A stretch of DNA of 53,791 nucleotides from DATKLX01 sp035542155 (GTDB taxonomy: Bacteria; Chloroflexota; Anaerolineae; Anaerolineales; Anaerolineaceae): positions 1 through 53,791 of the forward strand of contig DATKLX010000168.1 of the NCBI GenBank assembly GCA_035542155.1. The letters are read 5' to 3'. Of this stretch, positions 25,075 to 34,262 are shown one piece after another (positions within the stretch are counted from its first letter, which is position 1; each line of letters starts with the position of its first letter). Under the pieces are notes generated by a model. The model saw only the letters and a program-made list of their open reading frames with translations, did not search any database and was not told where the DNA came from. The translations under genes were made by a program, and so were the position numbers.

Positions 25075-25869
25075 ATGAGCTTTAAAGAAAGGGATGGGCT
25101 GCGCTATTTCCAGTTTGAAACGCTTCGGGACTTGGGAGTTGTTCAAGCCATCTTTACCCGGCGCGGCGGGGTTAGCCCTGCCCCATGGAATACGCTGAAC
25201 CTGGGGGGAACGGTCGGCGATGAAGTCGCCTGTGTCGTCGAAAACCGCCGGCGGTGTTTCGCGGCGGTCGATCGTAAAGTCGAATCACTGTTCGACGTCT
25301 GGCAGGTGCACAGCGCGAACGTGATCTGCACGGTTTCTCCCCGCCCGCTGCAGTCGGCGCACCAAAAGGCAGATGCTATCCTAACCGATCGCCCAGAAAT
25401 CACCCTGTTCATGCGTTTTGCGGACTGCGTGCCGATCTTCCTCTTCGACCCAAAGCGACGAGCGGTTGGGTTGGTACATGCCGGGTGGGTTGGAACTGTG
25501 AACCAGATTGCCAGAGCTGCCGTGAATGCCATGCGGGCGCGCTATGGCTCGCATCCAGAAGATATTTACGCTGGGATCGGGCCATCCATCTGCGCGAGTC
25601 ATTACCCGGTTGGTGAGGACGTGGCTGAGCAGGTCCGCCAGGTGTTTGGAGCCGACGTAGCTCAAATTCTGTGGCAGGGGAAAAGCCAGTCACACCTTGA
25701 CTTGTGGGAAGCAAATCGTTTAATATTGGTGAGTGCAGGGATCCGGAAGATCGAAGTGTCTGAGGTTTGCACAGCCGAACATCCGGAGGACTGGTATTCT
25801 CACCGTGGTGAACAGGGGAAAACGGGCCGGTTTGGCGCCATCATCGCACTGGGGAATGGGAGCAAATGA
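25075..25869 (+). CDS. pgeF: Purine nucleoside phosphorylase/laccase-domain protein PgeF (YfiH/YlmD)
   Basis: A 264-residue cytoplasmic protein of the copper/zinc laccase-domain family. Members act on purine nucleosides (adenosine/inosine phosphorolysis, deamination) and, in some bacteria, on peptidoglycan edit products. Metal ligands are His79 (WQVHS), Cys118 (ADCVP) and His135 (HAGW). The usual HAGWRG reads HAGWVG here. I start at the ATG (25075) after AGAGG rather than the TTG one codon earlier. It overlaps yggS by ATGA, the usual arrangement. Confidence 0.9.
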   Translation: MSFKERDGLRYFQFETLRDLGVVQAIFTRRGGVSPAPWNTLNLGGTVGDEVACVVENRRRCFAAVDRKVESLFDVWQVHSANVICTVSPRPLQSAHQKADAILTDRPEITLFMRFADCVPIFLFDPKRRAVGLVHAGWVGTVNQIARAAVNAMRARYGSHPEDIYAGIGPSICASHYPVGEDVAEQVRQVFGADVAQILWQGKSQSHLDLWEANRLILVSAGIRKIEVSEVCTAEHPEDWYSHRGEQGKTGRFGAIIALGNGSK

Positions 25870-26633
25870 CTTCCATTGAACGAATGGCATCTCAAATCCA
25901 TTCGAGGCTGGAGAAAGTCCGCGGGGAGATCGCTCGTGCGGCAGAAGCTGTACGACGGGATCCCGGCAGAGTCAGGCTGGTCGTAGTCACTAAGCTCCAA
26001 CCGGTTGAGGTGATTGAAGGGGCTATCCAGGCCGGAGCATTGGATTTCGGTGAGAATTATGCCGAACAAGCCGTCCCCAAGATTGAGGCGATCGGTAGTC
26101 AAGAGCCTATTCAATGGCATATGATCGGCCATATCCAGAGCCGGAAGGCCAGACTGGTCTGCCAGTATTTCGATTGGGTCCACTCCCTGGACAGCCTCAA
26201 GCTGGCCCAAAAATTGGATGCCGAATGCAAGGAATTGGGGAAAAAGCTGCCAGCTCTCCTGGAATTCAACCTGGGAGGCGAAGAGAGCAAATCGGGGTGG
26301 ATGGTTGGCGATGGCCCGGTGGACGATGTTATTCTTGCTGAAATCGAGCAAATCATCCAGCTACCGCATCTGGAGGTATGCGGCCTGATGACCATGCCGC
26401 CTTACGCCATGGATGCGGAATTCTCTCGACCTTATTTCCGGCGTTTGTCTGATTTGGAAAACTTCTTTCAGGAGAAATTTCCCCGGCAAACCTGGCGTGA
26501 GCTCTCGATGGGGACCAGCAGCGATTTCCCGGTTGCCATTGAAGAAGGGGCAACTTTTATTCGGGTTGGAACGGCAATTCTGGGACCTCGCCCCGTAAAA
26601 ACCGGGGAATATCCCGGCAACAATCAAAACTAA
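25866..26633 (+). CDS. yggS: YggS-family PLP homeostasis protein (PLPBP)
   Basis: A 255-residue single-domain TIM barrel that carries pyridoxal phosphate on Lys43 (VVVTKLQP). It keeps free PLP and amino/keto acid pools in balance and has no known catalysis. Family motifs: DFGENYAEQAVPKI, WHMIGHIQSRKA, and LSMGTSSDFPVAIEEGATFIR near the end. The start overlaps the stop of pgeF (25866-25869). The pgeF-yggS-yggT-yggU order is often found beside cell-division genes. Confidence 0.94.
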   Translation: MTSIERMASQIHSRLEKVRGEIARAAEAVRRDPGRVRLVVVTKLQPVEVIEGAIQAGALDFGENYAEQAVPKIEAIGSQEPIQWHMIGHIQSRKARLVCQYFDWVHSLDSLKLAQKLDAECKELGKKLPALLEFNLGGEESKSGWMVGDGPVDDVILAEIEQIIQLPHLEVCGLMTMPPYAMDAEFSRPYFRRLSDLENFFQEKFPRQTWRELSMGTSSDFPVAIEEGATFIRVGTAILGPRPVKTGEYPGNNQN

Positions 26634-26651
26634 AAAAACCGCGGAGGCTCA

Positions 26652-26912
26652 ATGCAGTATTTTCTGGTTCAACTGATCGATATCATCGCCCGAATCCTGA
26701 TCCTCGTCATCATCGTCGATTCGGTCATCTCATTCTTTTTATCCCCGTACCATCCTTTTCGCGAGTTTCTCGATCGGATCGTCAATCCGTTGTTAGCGCC
26801 GATCCGGCGAGTTGTCCCGCCGATCGGGGGATTGGACCTCAGCCCTCTCGTGCTGATCATCCTGATCTACGTCATCGAAGGAATCCTCAGGTCGCTTATT
26901 CTGGCAATCTAA
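26652..26912 (+). CDS. YggT-family membrane protein
   Basis: An 86-residue protein with two membrane helices (about 5-28 and 64-84) around the family core DSVISFFLSPYHPFREFLDR and NPLLAPIRRVVPPIGGLDLS. It lies 18 nt after yggS with GGAGG upstream. YggT relatives affect osmotic behaviour and membrane organisation in several bacteria, and their molecular role is unsettled. Confidence 0.9.
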   Translation: MQYFLVQLIDIIARILILVIIVDSVISFFLSPYHPFREFLDRIVNPLLAPIRRVVPPIGGLDLSPLVLIILIYVIEGILRSLILAI

Positions 26913-26916
26913 ACCT

Positions 26917-27237
26917 ATGGCACCAAGAAAATTTCACTTTCACGATGGTTCTACAGGCGCCGCATTGACCATCCGCATCACTCCGCGGGCCAGCAGGAAT
27001 GAAATCTCGACCGTTCTGGATGACGGAACGGTTAAGATTCGCCTGACCGCCCCGCCTGTGGAAGGGCAGGCGAACGAGGCGCTGGTTAAGTTTCTGGGCG
27101 AAGTGCTGGACGTTGCGCCGTCACGAATCGAGATTGTAGCGGGCCAGAAAGGACGGGATAAACTGGTAACGATCTCTGGTATGGATTCGACGACCTTGCA
27201 GGAGCGGGTCCTGGCAAAGGTGGCGAAATCAAGATAA
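26917..27237 (+). CDS. DUF167/YggU-family protein
   Basis: A 106-residue small alpha/beta protein with the family core TIRITPRASRNEI, VKIRLTAPPVEGQANEALVK and IVAGQKGRDKLVTISG. It follows yggT by 4 nt and closes this operon. Its biochemical role is unknown. Its last 9 bases overlap the end of the convergent NACHT gene. Confidence 0.9.
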   Translation: MAPRKFHFHDGSTGAALTIRITPRASRNEISTVLDDGTVKIRLTAPPVEGQANEALVKFLGEVLDVAPSRIEIVAGQKGRDKLVTISGMDSTTLQERVLAKVAKSR

Positions 27238-29787
27238 TCCAAATTTCTTTGGCGATGGAATCGCGCCGCCGTTGGCGGCGATCCACCAGAGAGCGTTGGC
27301 CGCGGCTTCGCGGACTGGTTCCGTTTCGGTATAAGCCGCGTACAGGATGGCTCCGGTGATGCTTTCCTCGGATTTATTTCTCAAGTAATCCAGCGCGGCC
27401 AGCTTTTCCTCCTCTGTCCCTTTTTTCAAGGCTTCAAGGATCATATCGGTCGGCTCAGAGCCAGGGGAGATTCCGATGCCCTGTTTGCTGGCGTAGGTGA
27501 TCAACCAGGGCGACTGGCTTGGGGGCGGCAATGGCCGGGGGATGCGTGGATTGGCCTGTTGGGCAGTCTCCAACGCCTGGGAGGCAGCGCTGCGGACGAC
27601 CCATTGCCCATCCTCGACGCGCATCTTTTCAAGGATGTTATTCGCCCAGTCAGCGTCGACCTGAATCAACCCGAAGACAGAGGCGCGGCGGACGAGGATA
27701 TCCTGGGAAGTAGCGGCCTCTTTCAGGATGGGATGTCCGATGGACGGGACCCGCGCAAGGGCTTCCGCGACGGCTCTTCGCATATCTTCATTGCCGTGCA
27801 TGAGCACGCTCAAGATTGCCTCTAACCCGGACGGCGTGCCCAATGTGGCCAGCACGAGAATAGCGGTATAACTGACACGGGGATCTTCATCTTCGATCAG
27901 CGGGCAAATCTCGGCGACAGATTTTTGATCCTGAAGTGCGCCACAGCCGAGGGCGCCCAGCTTCCGAAGCGAGGGTGATGGCGAGGATAGGTATTGGCGG
28001 AACAGCAGGTACAATCCAGAGTCATTGGTAGAGACCAATGCAGCCAGGGCTCTCTGGCGGACGGATATCGGGAGCAATTCGCGCTGTGCGACCTCGGCCA
28101 GTTTTCTCATCACCATCCCACGCCAGGGTGCGTCCTGCGGGCTACCTTTCAGCCAGCGCGCAACAACAAACAGGTTTCTAAAGAGGGGTTCTTCGAGGTC
28201 CTGGAGCATGCTTCCGGCCAGATTTGCGACGCTACCCTGCCCGGCCAGATAACGCAGAGCCAGATCTCTTCCGATCCATGAGGGCTGAGCGACGAGGGCC
28301 GCCGGATTGCCACCCTGTTGGAGGGCGCAGCCTGCAAGATAACCCAGGATAACTGGATGCATAAAGCCAAGGGTTTCATTAAGCCGTTCTGTGATCAGGC
28401 CATTTTCAATCAGATCGGGAAGTATCCGGGAAATTGAAGCGGCTTTGGCAATCTCGGGGCTTGCTGGCGGTAGAGTGGAGGGATCGACGTTTTTCGGCTC
28501 AGGGAGGTCTGTTGGGGGGGGTTCAGCAACCTCGGCGGGATTGGGGGTGCTCGACAGCTCAAATTCAGCCACGAGGCTGCCGGCCTTGCCGCGGTTGATC
28601 GTCACCTGACCGGTCGAAATCATCTGGACGGCGAGGCGCTCGATGGCCAGCCGGACTTTTTCCTTTGGTGCAATGCGGTGCAGATAGGCCTCAATCGCAT
28701 CCACAGGCCGCAGGCCACGAGGATCTCCGCCGTAGGCAGCCCATACCTTGAGGGTGAACTCGAAAGGAGTGCGGTGTTCGTTCTGGGTTAGGAGCCAGTT
28801 GTTGAGCAGCATGGGACTGACCGCCTGGGAGGGGTCCTGGTGCAGGACCTTCGGCAGGACGATTTCCATCCACAGCCGGGACCACTGCCCTACGAACTGA
28901 AAATACTGGGCTTCATTCCATGATGCGACGGAGACTGGCAAGAAACCGAGTTGAGCCAGACCGCTGTGGTTCTCATCCGACGCGCTGATCACCCAGCGAT
29001 GGCCTGGGTATGCTTCCATGACCATCCGGATATACTCTACCATAGACTGGAAGTGGGCGGGTGGTAGCTCATCCAGCCCGTCGAGTACAAAACATACCTG
29101 GCCCGTTTTCACAGCGGTGCGGATAAACCCGGGGATTTGGGAGAGCAAGACGGAAGGGGATATTTTGGTATAGATGTCAACAATAGGGGCCAGAGGATCC
29201 GTGGCGACCAGGTCTGTCAGGCTCAGGTCGGAAGCATGAAGATAAATCGGGAAAGCTTTTTCCAACCCCGGCGCGATGATTTTTCCCGCTGCTATCCGCG
29301 ATGCGATACAGGCCAGGACCACCGTTTTTCCAGACCCTGGCTGCCCGGTCACGGCGATGTTGGCTTCCCCGGCCAGGCAGTCTTCAAGATCTATGGTCGC
29401 AGCACCAAAGCGGGCAGGCATCTCGGTCCAATCGGGAAGATAAGCCAGCGTTCCGGTGAGAATCTCGTCCGGGGGCTGGGCCTCGCCCGGCTCGATGCGG
29501 GGGGGCGGTGCCAGGATCCGAGGCTCGACCAGGATTTCATCCAGGGCAAACAACGACCACGCCAGGTGACTCCCTTGCGCCCGGCGAATGGTGTCCCTGC
29601 GCAGGCGGCCTTCCAGACCAGAAAGCCTGCGCTGGCGCATGATTTCCAGACGATCTTTTACGTACTGCCGCAGGGTCGGCCAATATCCGCGAAGGCTGCG
29701 GGCGACCCACCAGAAAATGGTCGCTGCGATGAAACCCAACCAGAAAGAAAGACTGTCGATGTGGATGGAGCGAAGGAATGTGAACAT
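27229..29787 (-). CDS. Membrane-anchored NACHT-type NTPase with HEAT repeats
   Basis: An 852-residue protein. One hydrophobic N-terminal helix (about 12-30) is followed by a basic helical stretch (30-75). A STAND/NACHT-like NTPase has Walker A GQPGSGKT (148-155) and Walker B VCFVLDGLDELPP (232-244, with the DGLDE typical of NACHT). A helical region with a Pro-rich linker (about 420-460) leads to HEAT-like repeats (about 580-760). A final helical segment ends near 852. The ATG at 29787 lies 2 nt after the zinc-ribbon gene stop. A TTG at 29817 would read back into that gene. The ligand and effector are unknown, and no separate effector domain is visible. Confidence 0.82.
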   Translation of the reverse strand: MFTFLRSIHIDSLSFWLGFIAATIFWWVARSLRGYWPTLRQYVKDRLEIMRQRRLSGLEGRLRRDTIRRAQGSHLAWSLFALDEILVEPRILAPPPRIEPGEAQPPDEILTGTLAYLPDWTEMPARFGAATIDLEDCLAGEANIAVTGQPGSGKTVVLACIASRIAAGKIIAPGLEKAFPIYLHASDLSLTDLVATDPLAPIVDIYTKISPSVLLSQIPGFIRTAVKTGQVCFVLDGLDELPPAHFQSMVEYIRMVMEAYPGHRWVISASDENHSGLAQLGFLPVSVASWNEAQYFQFVGQWSRLWMEIVLPKVLHQDPSQAVSPMLLNNWLLTQNEHRTPFEFTLKVWAAYGGDPRGLRPVDAIEAYLHRIAPKEKVRLAIERLAVQMISTGQVTINRGKAGSLVAEFELSSTPNPAEVAEPPPTDLPEPKNVDPSTLPPASPEIAKAASISRILPDLIENGLITERLNETLGFMHPVILGYLAGCALQQGGNPAALVAQPSWIGRDLALRYLAGQGSVANLAGSMLQDLEEPLFRNLFVVARWLKGSPQDAPWRGMVMRKLAEVAQRELLPISVRQRALAALVSTNDSGLYLLFRQYLSSPSPSLRKLGALGCGALQDQKSVAEICPLIEDEDPRVSYTAILVLATLGTPSGLEAILSVLMHGNEDMRRAVAEALARVPSIGHPILKEAATSQDILVRRASVFGLIQVDADWANNILEKMRVEDGQWVVRSAASQALETAQQANPRIPRPLPPPSQSPWLITYASKQGIGISPGSEPTDMILEALKKGTEEEKLAALDYLRNKSEESITGAILYAAYTETEPVREAAANALWWIAANGGAIPSPKKFGLS

Positions 29788-29789
29788 AC

Positions 29790-30491
29790 TCAACCCGCGT
29801 AGAGGATGCGACCACAAGTGGAGCAGTAGCTGATCTGGCTCGGTGAGCGGGCCAGTTGGCGTTCGGCCGGGGTGAGGGTTGATCCGCAGGCCGAACAGGT
29901 TTCATCGTCGATGGTGGCCACCGCTATCCCACGACGCTGACTGCGCAACTTTTCGTAAATCTGAAGGAAATTTTCCGGAATAGCGCTGGCAGCCGCCTGG
30001 CGTTCGGCCTGGTAGCGGTCGAGGTCGCGGAGAAGCTGGTCGCGTTCGGCGATCAGGTTTTTCTGCTGCTCCCCGATCGTCCTCAGAACCTCATCCAGGT
30101 CATTGGTGCTTTGTTTCAAGCCGGCTTCCCGTTCCTCGAGGAAGAGCATCGCCTCAAGCTGGTGATCTTCGAGCGTGACCAGGTAGCGTTTTAGGGAGGC
30201 CAGCTCGTTTTGCAGGTCCTGGAGCTCCTTGGGATTGTGGACTTTTCCACCGTATAAGGCGGTCTCGGATAATTCAATTTTGACAAGCTGGTTTTTCACC
30301 TGCTCTTCGGTGGTATTAAGCTTTTTTTGCGCTTCGCTGTGGTTTATTTGAGCGGTGTGATACCTTTCCTGGGCAGCCTGTATCGCTTCATTTTGCTGGA
30401 GGATCTTGTCGATAACATTCAGCCGCTGGGAGACCTGGTCTTTCTGGCTGTCAATTTTTTGAAGGCGGTAGAGATTCAGGACCTGGCTCAT
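29790..30491 (-). CDS. Coiled-coil zinc-ribbon protein (CT398-like)
   Basis: A 233-residue protein: a long antiparallel coiled coil (about 5-180) followed by a four-cysteine zinc ribbon (Cys199, Cys202, Cys223, Cys226; CSACG and CSTCG). This matches the widespread C4-type zinc-ribbon family that includes chlamydial CT398, suggested to bind nucleic acid or sigma-54/secretion parts. The ATG at 30491 is chosen because family members begin near MSQVLNLYRLQKID and because the -10 box at 30498 ends 6 nt before it. The frame is open further upstream to 30623, but that part lies across the divergent promoters. Confidence 0.88.
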   Translation of the reverse strand: MSQVLNLYRLQKIDSQKDQVSQRLNVIDKILQQNEAIQAAQERYHTAQINHSEAQKKLNTTEEQVKNQLVKIELSETALYGGKVHNPKELQDLQNELASLKRYLVTLEDHQLEAMLFLEEREAGLKQSTNDLDEVLRTIGEQQKNLIAERDQLLRDLDRYQAERQAAASAIPENFLQIYEKLRSQRRGIAVATIDDETCSACGSTLTPAERQLARSPSQISYCSTCGRILYAG

Positions 30492-30497
30492 AGTTGG

Positions 30498-30526
30498 ATT
30501 ATAGAGGCGGTAGGCTGGATCGGCAA
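30498..30526 (-). promoter_or_regulatory. Promoter of the zinc-ribbon/NACHT operon (leaderless start predicted)
   Basis: On the minus strand TTGCCG (30526-30521), 17 bp and TATAAT (30503-30498) form a strong promoter. The initiation position is expected 6-7 nt beyond the -10, which is the ATG at 30491. The transcript would have little or no 5' leader. Confidence 0.72.
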
Positions 30527-30537
30527 GGCCGGTTTGG

Positions 30538-30566
30538 TTGCCTGTTTCTTGGATCTCAAGTATACT
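30538..30566 (+). promoter_or_regulatory. Promoter of the YfhO/GT-C-like membrane gene cluster
   Basis: TTGCCT (30538-30543), 17 bp, TATACT (30561-30566). The start is expected near 30573, giving a leader of about 10 nt before the ATG at 30583, with AAAGGT overlapping that leader. It is divergent from, but does not overlap, the promoter at 30498-30526. Confidence 0.6.
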
Positions 30567-30582
30567 TCCAAAAGGTCCCTGT

Positions 30583-32103
30583 ATGAAGGTAAAATTCGCG
30601 ATCTGGTGCATCGTTGCCCTCATTGGCTTGACTTCACTGCCGTATTGGATTGCGGTCCAGACAACGGGGAAGGATCAGGTTTTCGGCGGTTTCTTATATA
30701 ACCCGATCGATGGCAATTCTTACCTGGCAAAAATGGAGGAAGGCCGGAACGGGAGCTGGCAGTTCTCCCTGCCGTTCACCGCGGAGCAGGGAGGGGGATC
30801 TTACCTGTTTTTATTTTACCTGTTCCTGGGGCATGTATCTACCTGGACAAGGATCCAGCCAATCTGGATTTTCCATATCGCCCGGGTGCTGGCGGCGATG
30901 TTGCTCGGCCTGGCGCTGTGGAAATTCTTGAACCGGTTTGTGCCTGTCCAGGCGACAAGGGTTTGTTACGCGCTGGCTTTATTTGGGGCCGGTTTGGGGT
31001 GGATTGGCCTGTTCTTTGGACAGGTCACTTCAGACTTAACCATCCCAGAGGCATATCCATTCCTATCTTCCTTCGCCAATCCTCATTTTCCGTTATCTCT
31101 TGCGCTCATACTATTTTTATTCCTGCAAAGGGACCAACCTTCCAGGATAGGAGCTATGTTGGTCTATCTTCTGGGCGGCCTTGCCCTGGCATCGCTACTT
31201 CCCTTCGGAGCCGTTCTGGTCGTGCTTGTCACAGGGGGGTTAGCGACCTGGGATTTTTTCGAGAAACAGCCGGTTCACTGGTACGCACCCGCCCTGACGG
31301 CCATCGGAGCTGGGCCGATGCTGGTCTATCAACTCGCAGCAACGCGATTGGATCCTCTGCTGGCTGTCTGGAACGCCCAGAACAATACTCCAAGTCCTGG
31401 CCTGCTTGATTTCTTGCTATCCTTTTCTCCAGCAATCATCCTGGCGATCCCGGGAGCGATCACGGTCATTCGCCATCCCTGGAAAGAAGCAAGAGTTTTA
31501 CTGGTATGGACGGTGATTGGCCTGGCGCTCACCTATACTCCATTTTCCTTACAGCGCAGATTTTTGCTCGGATTGTACATTCCCCTGGTGGGTCTGGCCG
31601 GAATCGGTCTGTCCCAGATCTTTGCGACACAGACCAAAAAGCTGAAGACAGCGACCGCTCTCACGTTGGGGGTTTCTTATCCCACGTCGCTGCTGGTGCT
31701 GGTCCTGGGTATCTTCGGGGCTCTCCACCAGGACCCGCTGTTATATTACAGCCGGGCTGAGCAGAGGGGATTCGACTGGCTCAGGCAAACGACCCGGGCG
31801 GGGGCTGTGGTGCTGGCGGGACCGGAAACCAGCCTGTTTATCCCGGCTCAGGCTAACCGGAGGGTGGTTTACGCACACCCGTTTGAAACGGTTCATGCCG
31901 AGCAAAAGAAGGAGTGGGTTCTATCGTTTTATCGGAATGATCCAGGACAGGTGTCTCAACAGGCGCTCGAAGATCACCGGGTCAATTACGTCTGGATCGG
32001 ACCTCGCGAGATCGAGGCTGGCGGATCTGATTTTCTTTTGGATTTGCCGGTCGTATACCAGAGGGATGGAATAAAGATCTTCCAGGTTCAGGCTGGTAGA
32101 TAG
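30583..32103 (+). CDS. Polytopic membrane protein A, GT-C-like, unknown function
   Basis: A 506-residue protein with about ten membrane helices and a soluble C-terminal part (about 400-506). The first periplasmic loop has GFLYNPIDGNSYLAKM. An acidic residue in such a loop is typical of GT-C glycosyltransferases, but I cannot prove that fold. The C-terminal domain contains VLAGPETSLFIPAQ and DHRVNYVWIGPRE. I take the ATG at 30583 (MKVKFAIW). It is paralogous to the protein at 34259 in the loop, helix spacing and C-terminal domain. Confidence 0.72.
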   Translation: MKVKFAIWCIVALIGLTSLPYWIAVQTTGKDQVFGGFLYNPIDGNSYLAKMEEGRNGSWQFSLPFTAEQGGGSYLFLFYLFLGHVSTWTRIQPIWIFHIARVLAAMLLGLALWKFLNRFVPVQATRVCYALALFGAGLGWIGLFFGQVTSDLTIPEAYPFLSSFANPHFPLSLALILFLFLQRDQPSRIGAMLVYLLGGLALASLLPFGAVLVVLVTGGLATWDFFEKQPVHWYAPALTAIGAGPMLVYQLAATRLDPLLAVWNAQNNTPSPGLLDFLLSFSPAIILAIPGAITVIRHPWKEARVLLVWTVIGLALTYTPFSLQRRFLLGLYIPLVGLAGIGLSQIFATQTKKLKTATALTLGVSYPTSLLVLVLGIFGALHQDPLLYYSRAEQRGFDWLRQTTRAGAVVLAGPETSLFIPAQANRRVVYAHPFETVHAEQKKEWVLSFYRNDPGQVSQQALEDHRVNYVWIGPREIEAGGSDFLLDLPVVYQRDGIKIFQVQAGR

Positions 32104-32111
32104 AAGGCTGC

Positions 32112-34262
32112 ATGCTCTGGTTTGTTTTGCTGATTCCACCTCTGATCATGGTCCCCTGGCTGGGATATTTTCTCTTCCAACCTGGATCGTCGTATTCTGA
32201 TTTACTGATCAGCCATTTTCCCAACGTGGTTTTTTTACAGCAAACCATCCTCACCTGGCGCGAAATCCCTCTCTGGTCGCCGACGATCTTGAGCGGATAT
32301 CCATTCGTCGCAGACCCCTTATCTGGATTGTGGTATCTACCCAACTGGCTGGCGGTGATCTTCCCCTCCGCAGCCGCCTTTAATTTCCTGTTCATGCTGC
32401 ACCTGGTCTGGGGCGGCCTGGGGATGTACCGTTTTTTACGCAACCTCGAGATCAGCACTTCCGCGGCGGTTTTCGGAGGGATCCTTTTCGAGTTATTCTC
32501 AAAAACATGGGCGCATTACGCCGCAGGTCACGTCAGCCTGGTTTGCGCGGTGATGTGGACCCCCTGGCTTTTACTGGTTGAAAATTCATCCTTCAGAAAG
32601 TCGGAGCAACGCAGGATCTTCCAACCGGGCCTGGTATGGGGGATTATCCTGCTTGCCGACGTGCGCTGGGGAGCGCTGGCAGGAGTGGTGTGGATGGCAT
32701 TCCGCATCTTCCTGTGCAAACCGTACAGGTTGGAGAGCTACCAGAATGGTTGGACTGATCGGGCTCGGGAATTAGCGGCGCAAACTTCCCGCTTTACTAT
32801 CCTCGCGCTGCCTCAATTGTTGATCGGGTTATTAATCGCTGCTCCATTAATGCTCCCGCTGATTCAATATACCGGCCTATCGACGCGCAGCCACCTGACC
32901 CCCCAGGAGGCGCTCAGTCTATCTCTGCCTCTCGATCGGTTGCTGGGTTTGATCTTTCCAGATCCAAGGGGGTATGCTGAATGGACTCTTTACCCATCAG
33001 CAATTGGCCTGGCATTGATAGTCGTCGCGACTCTGATGCAAAACATCAGGCGTAGGGCAGGTTTCTGGCTGGGCCTGCTCCTGGTCAGTCTCTTTTTGTC
33101 ATTGGGTTCTAACATCCCTTTCCTGGAAGTCCTGGGAAGAATCCCCGGGTTTGACCTGATTCGCGTTCCGGCTCGCTGGCTGTTTGTTTGCGGGCTGAGT
33201 GGCGCGATGATCGGAGCCACGGCTCTCAATGAGATGGATGCAGTTCGGGATTTGACTCTTGGAAAGCCGCGCATCCGCCCTGAATTGGTGATCAGCGGGA
33301 TCGCCGAGTTCGCGATCCTTTTTTCCGGGCTGGTCTGGTTGATCAATGGGGCAGTGTCCTTCAATTTCCTCTGGGGGACTTTCTGGAGCGTCTTGGCTGC
33401 TGCCCTGATCATTTTGCGGATGCGGAACCTGATTCCCGGGCACGCCATGGCAATCGCCTGTATCCTGTTTGGGTTGGTCGATCTAGGGATAGTCAACCGG
33501 CTGGCATTTGAGCCTCACCCCCCGGCAGAGGTTTTGGGGCAGGCAAAAGGTGCCGCGGACTACCTGGCAACTCAGAAAGGCACCTTCCGAGTTTATTCTC
33601 CTTCTTATTCCATTCCGCAGCAGGTTGCCGTTCTGAAAAACCTTTCCATGGCGGACGGCATCGACCCCCTTCAACTGGATGCATACGCTGAATTCATGGA
33701 GCGGGCGAGCGGCGTGCCAGGGAAAGGCTACAGTGTCACCCTTCCTCCTTTTTTGAATGGGGATCCCGCTTTGGATAACCGGGAGTATCTACCGGATCCA
33801 AAGCTGCTTGGATTGCTGAATGTCCGTTATCTGGCTGCAGATTTTGAAATCCGGCAGCCTGACCTCCATCTGGCAGCTCAATTTGGCAATACGCGGATTT
33901 ACGAGAATCCATACTGCCTGCCGCGGGCCTGGGTTCAGGAAAAAAATAGCAATCTCGGGGTTGGGGCAAAGCCCGTTGAGATCCTCCCCTCCGGTCCAAA
34001 CCATTTTCGAGCCCTGGCGAAAGGCCCAGGCCTGCTGGTGCTGGCTGAGATCCAATACCCGGGTTGGAAGGTCTGGGTCGACGGCGTCCAGCAGCCGGCC
34101 CAGACCGTGCGTGGATTGTTGAGAGGGGTTGAGCTGGGAGCTGGAGGGCATGAAGTCGTTTTTGCTTTCGAGCCCATTTTAGTACCCATTGGGTTGGGCT
34201 GTTCACTTGCGGCGTGGGTGGGTATCCTGATCTGGTCTTTGCGGTGGAGGAGATCAGGATGA
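32112..34262 (+). CDS. YfhO-family polytopic membrane protein B
   Basis: A 716-residue membrane protein of the YfhO type: about 12-13 helices over residues 1-460, then a soluble extracytoplasmic domain ending in an Ig-like fold with EIQYPGWKVWVDG and one last helix. The first loop has IPLWSPTILSGYPFVADP, the usual YfhO motif. YfhO proteins are linked to glycosylation of lipoteichoic acid and other surface polymers in Firmicutes. A glycosyltransferase role here is inference. It starts 8 nt after gene A and overlaps the next start by ATGA. Confidence 0.82.
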   Translation: MLWFVLLIPPLIMVPWLGYFLFQPGSSYSDLLISHFPNVVFLQQTILTWREIPLWSPTILSGYPFVADPLSGLWYLPNWLAVIFPSAAAFNFLFMLHLVWGGLGMYRFLRNLEISTSAAVFGGILFELFSKTWAHYAAGHVSLVCAVMWTPWLLLVENSSFRKSEQRRIFQPGLVWGIILLADVRWGALAGVVWMAFRIFLCKPYRLESYQNGWTDRARELAAQTSRFTILALPQLLIGLLIAAPLMLPLIQYTGLSTRSHLTPQEALSLSLPLDRLLGLIFPDPRGYAEWTLYPSAIGLALIVVATLMQNIRRRAGFWLGLLLVSLFLSLGSNIPFLEVLGRIPGFDLIRVPARWLFVCGLSGAMIGATALNEMDAVRDLTLGKPRIRPELVISGIAEFAILFSGLVWLINGAVSFNFLWGTFWSVLAAALIILRMRNLIPGHAMAIACILFGLVDLGIVNRLAFEPHPPAEVLGQAKGAADYLATQKGTFRVYSPSYSIPQQVAVLKNLSMADGIDPLQLDAYAEFMERASGVPGKGYSVTLPPFLNGDPALDNREYLPDPKLLGLLNVRYLAADFEIRQPDLHLAAQFGNTRIYENPYCLPRAWVQEKNSNLGVGAKPVEILPSGPNHFRALAKGPGLLVLAEIQYPGWKVWVDGVQQPAQTVRGLLRGVELGAGGHEVVFAFEPILVPIGLGCSLAAWVGILIWSLRWRRSG

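Noticed and set aside
25800..26351. 183-codon open frame on the minus strand
   Set aside because: It is antisense to pgeF and yggS and has no family features.
27229..29787. NACHT protein as part of a mobile defence island
   Set aside because: No integrase, transposase, tRNA attachment site, base-composition shift or other defence gene is visible nearby; neighbours are housekeeping. It is kept as a protein of interest but not called defence.
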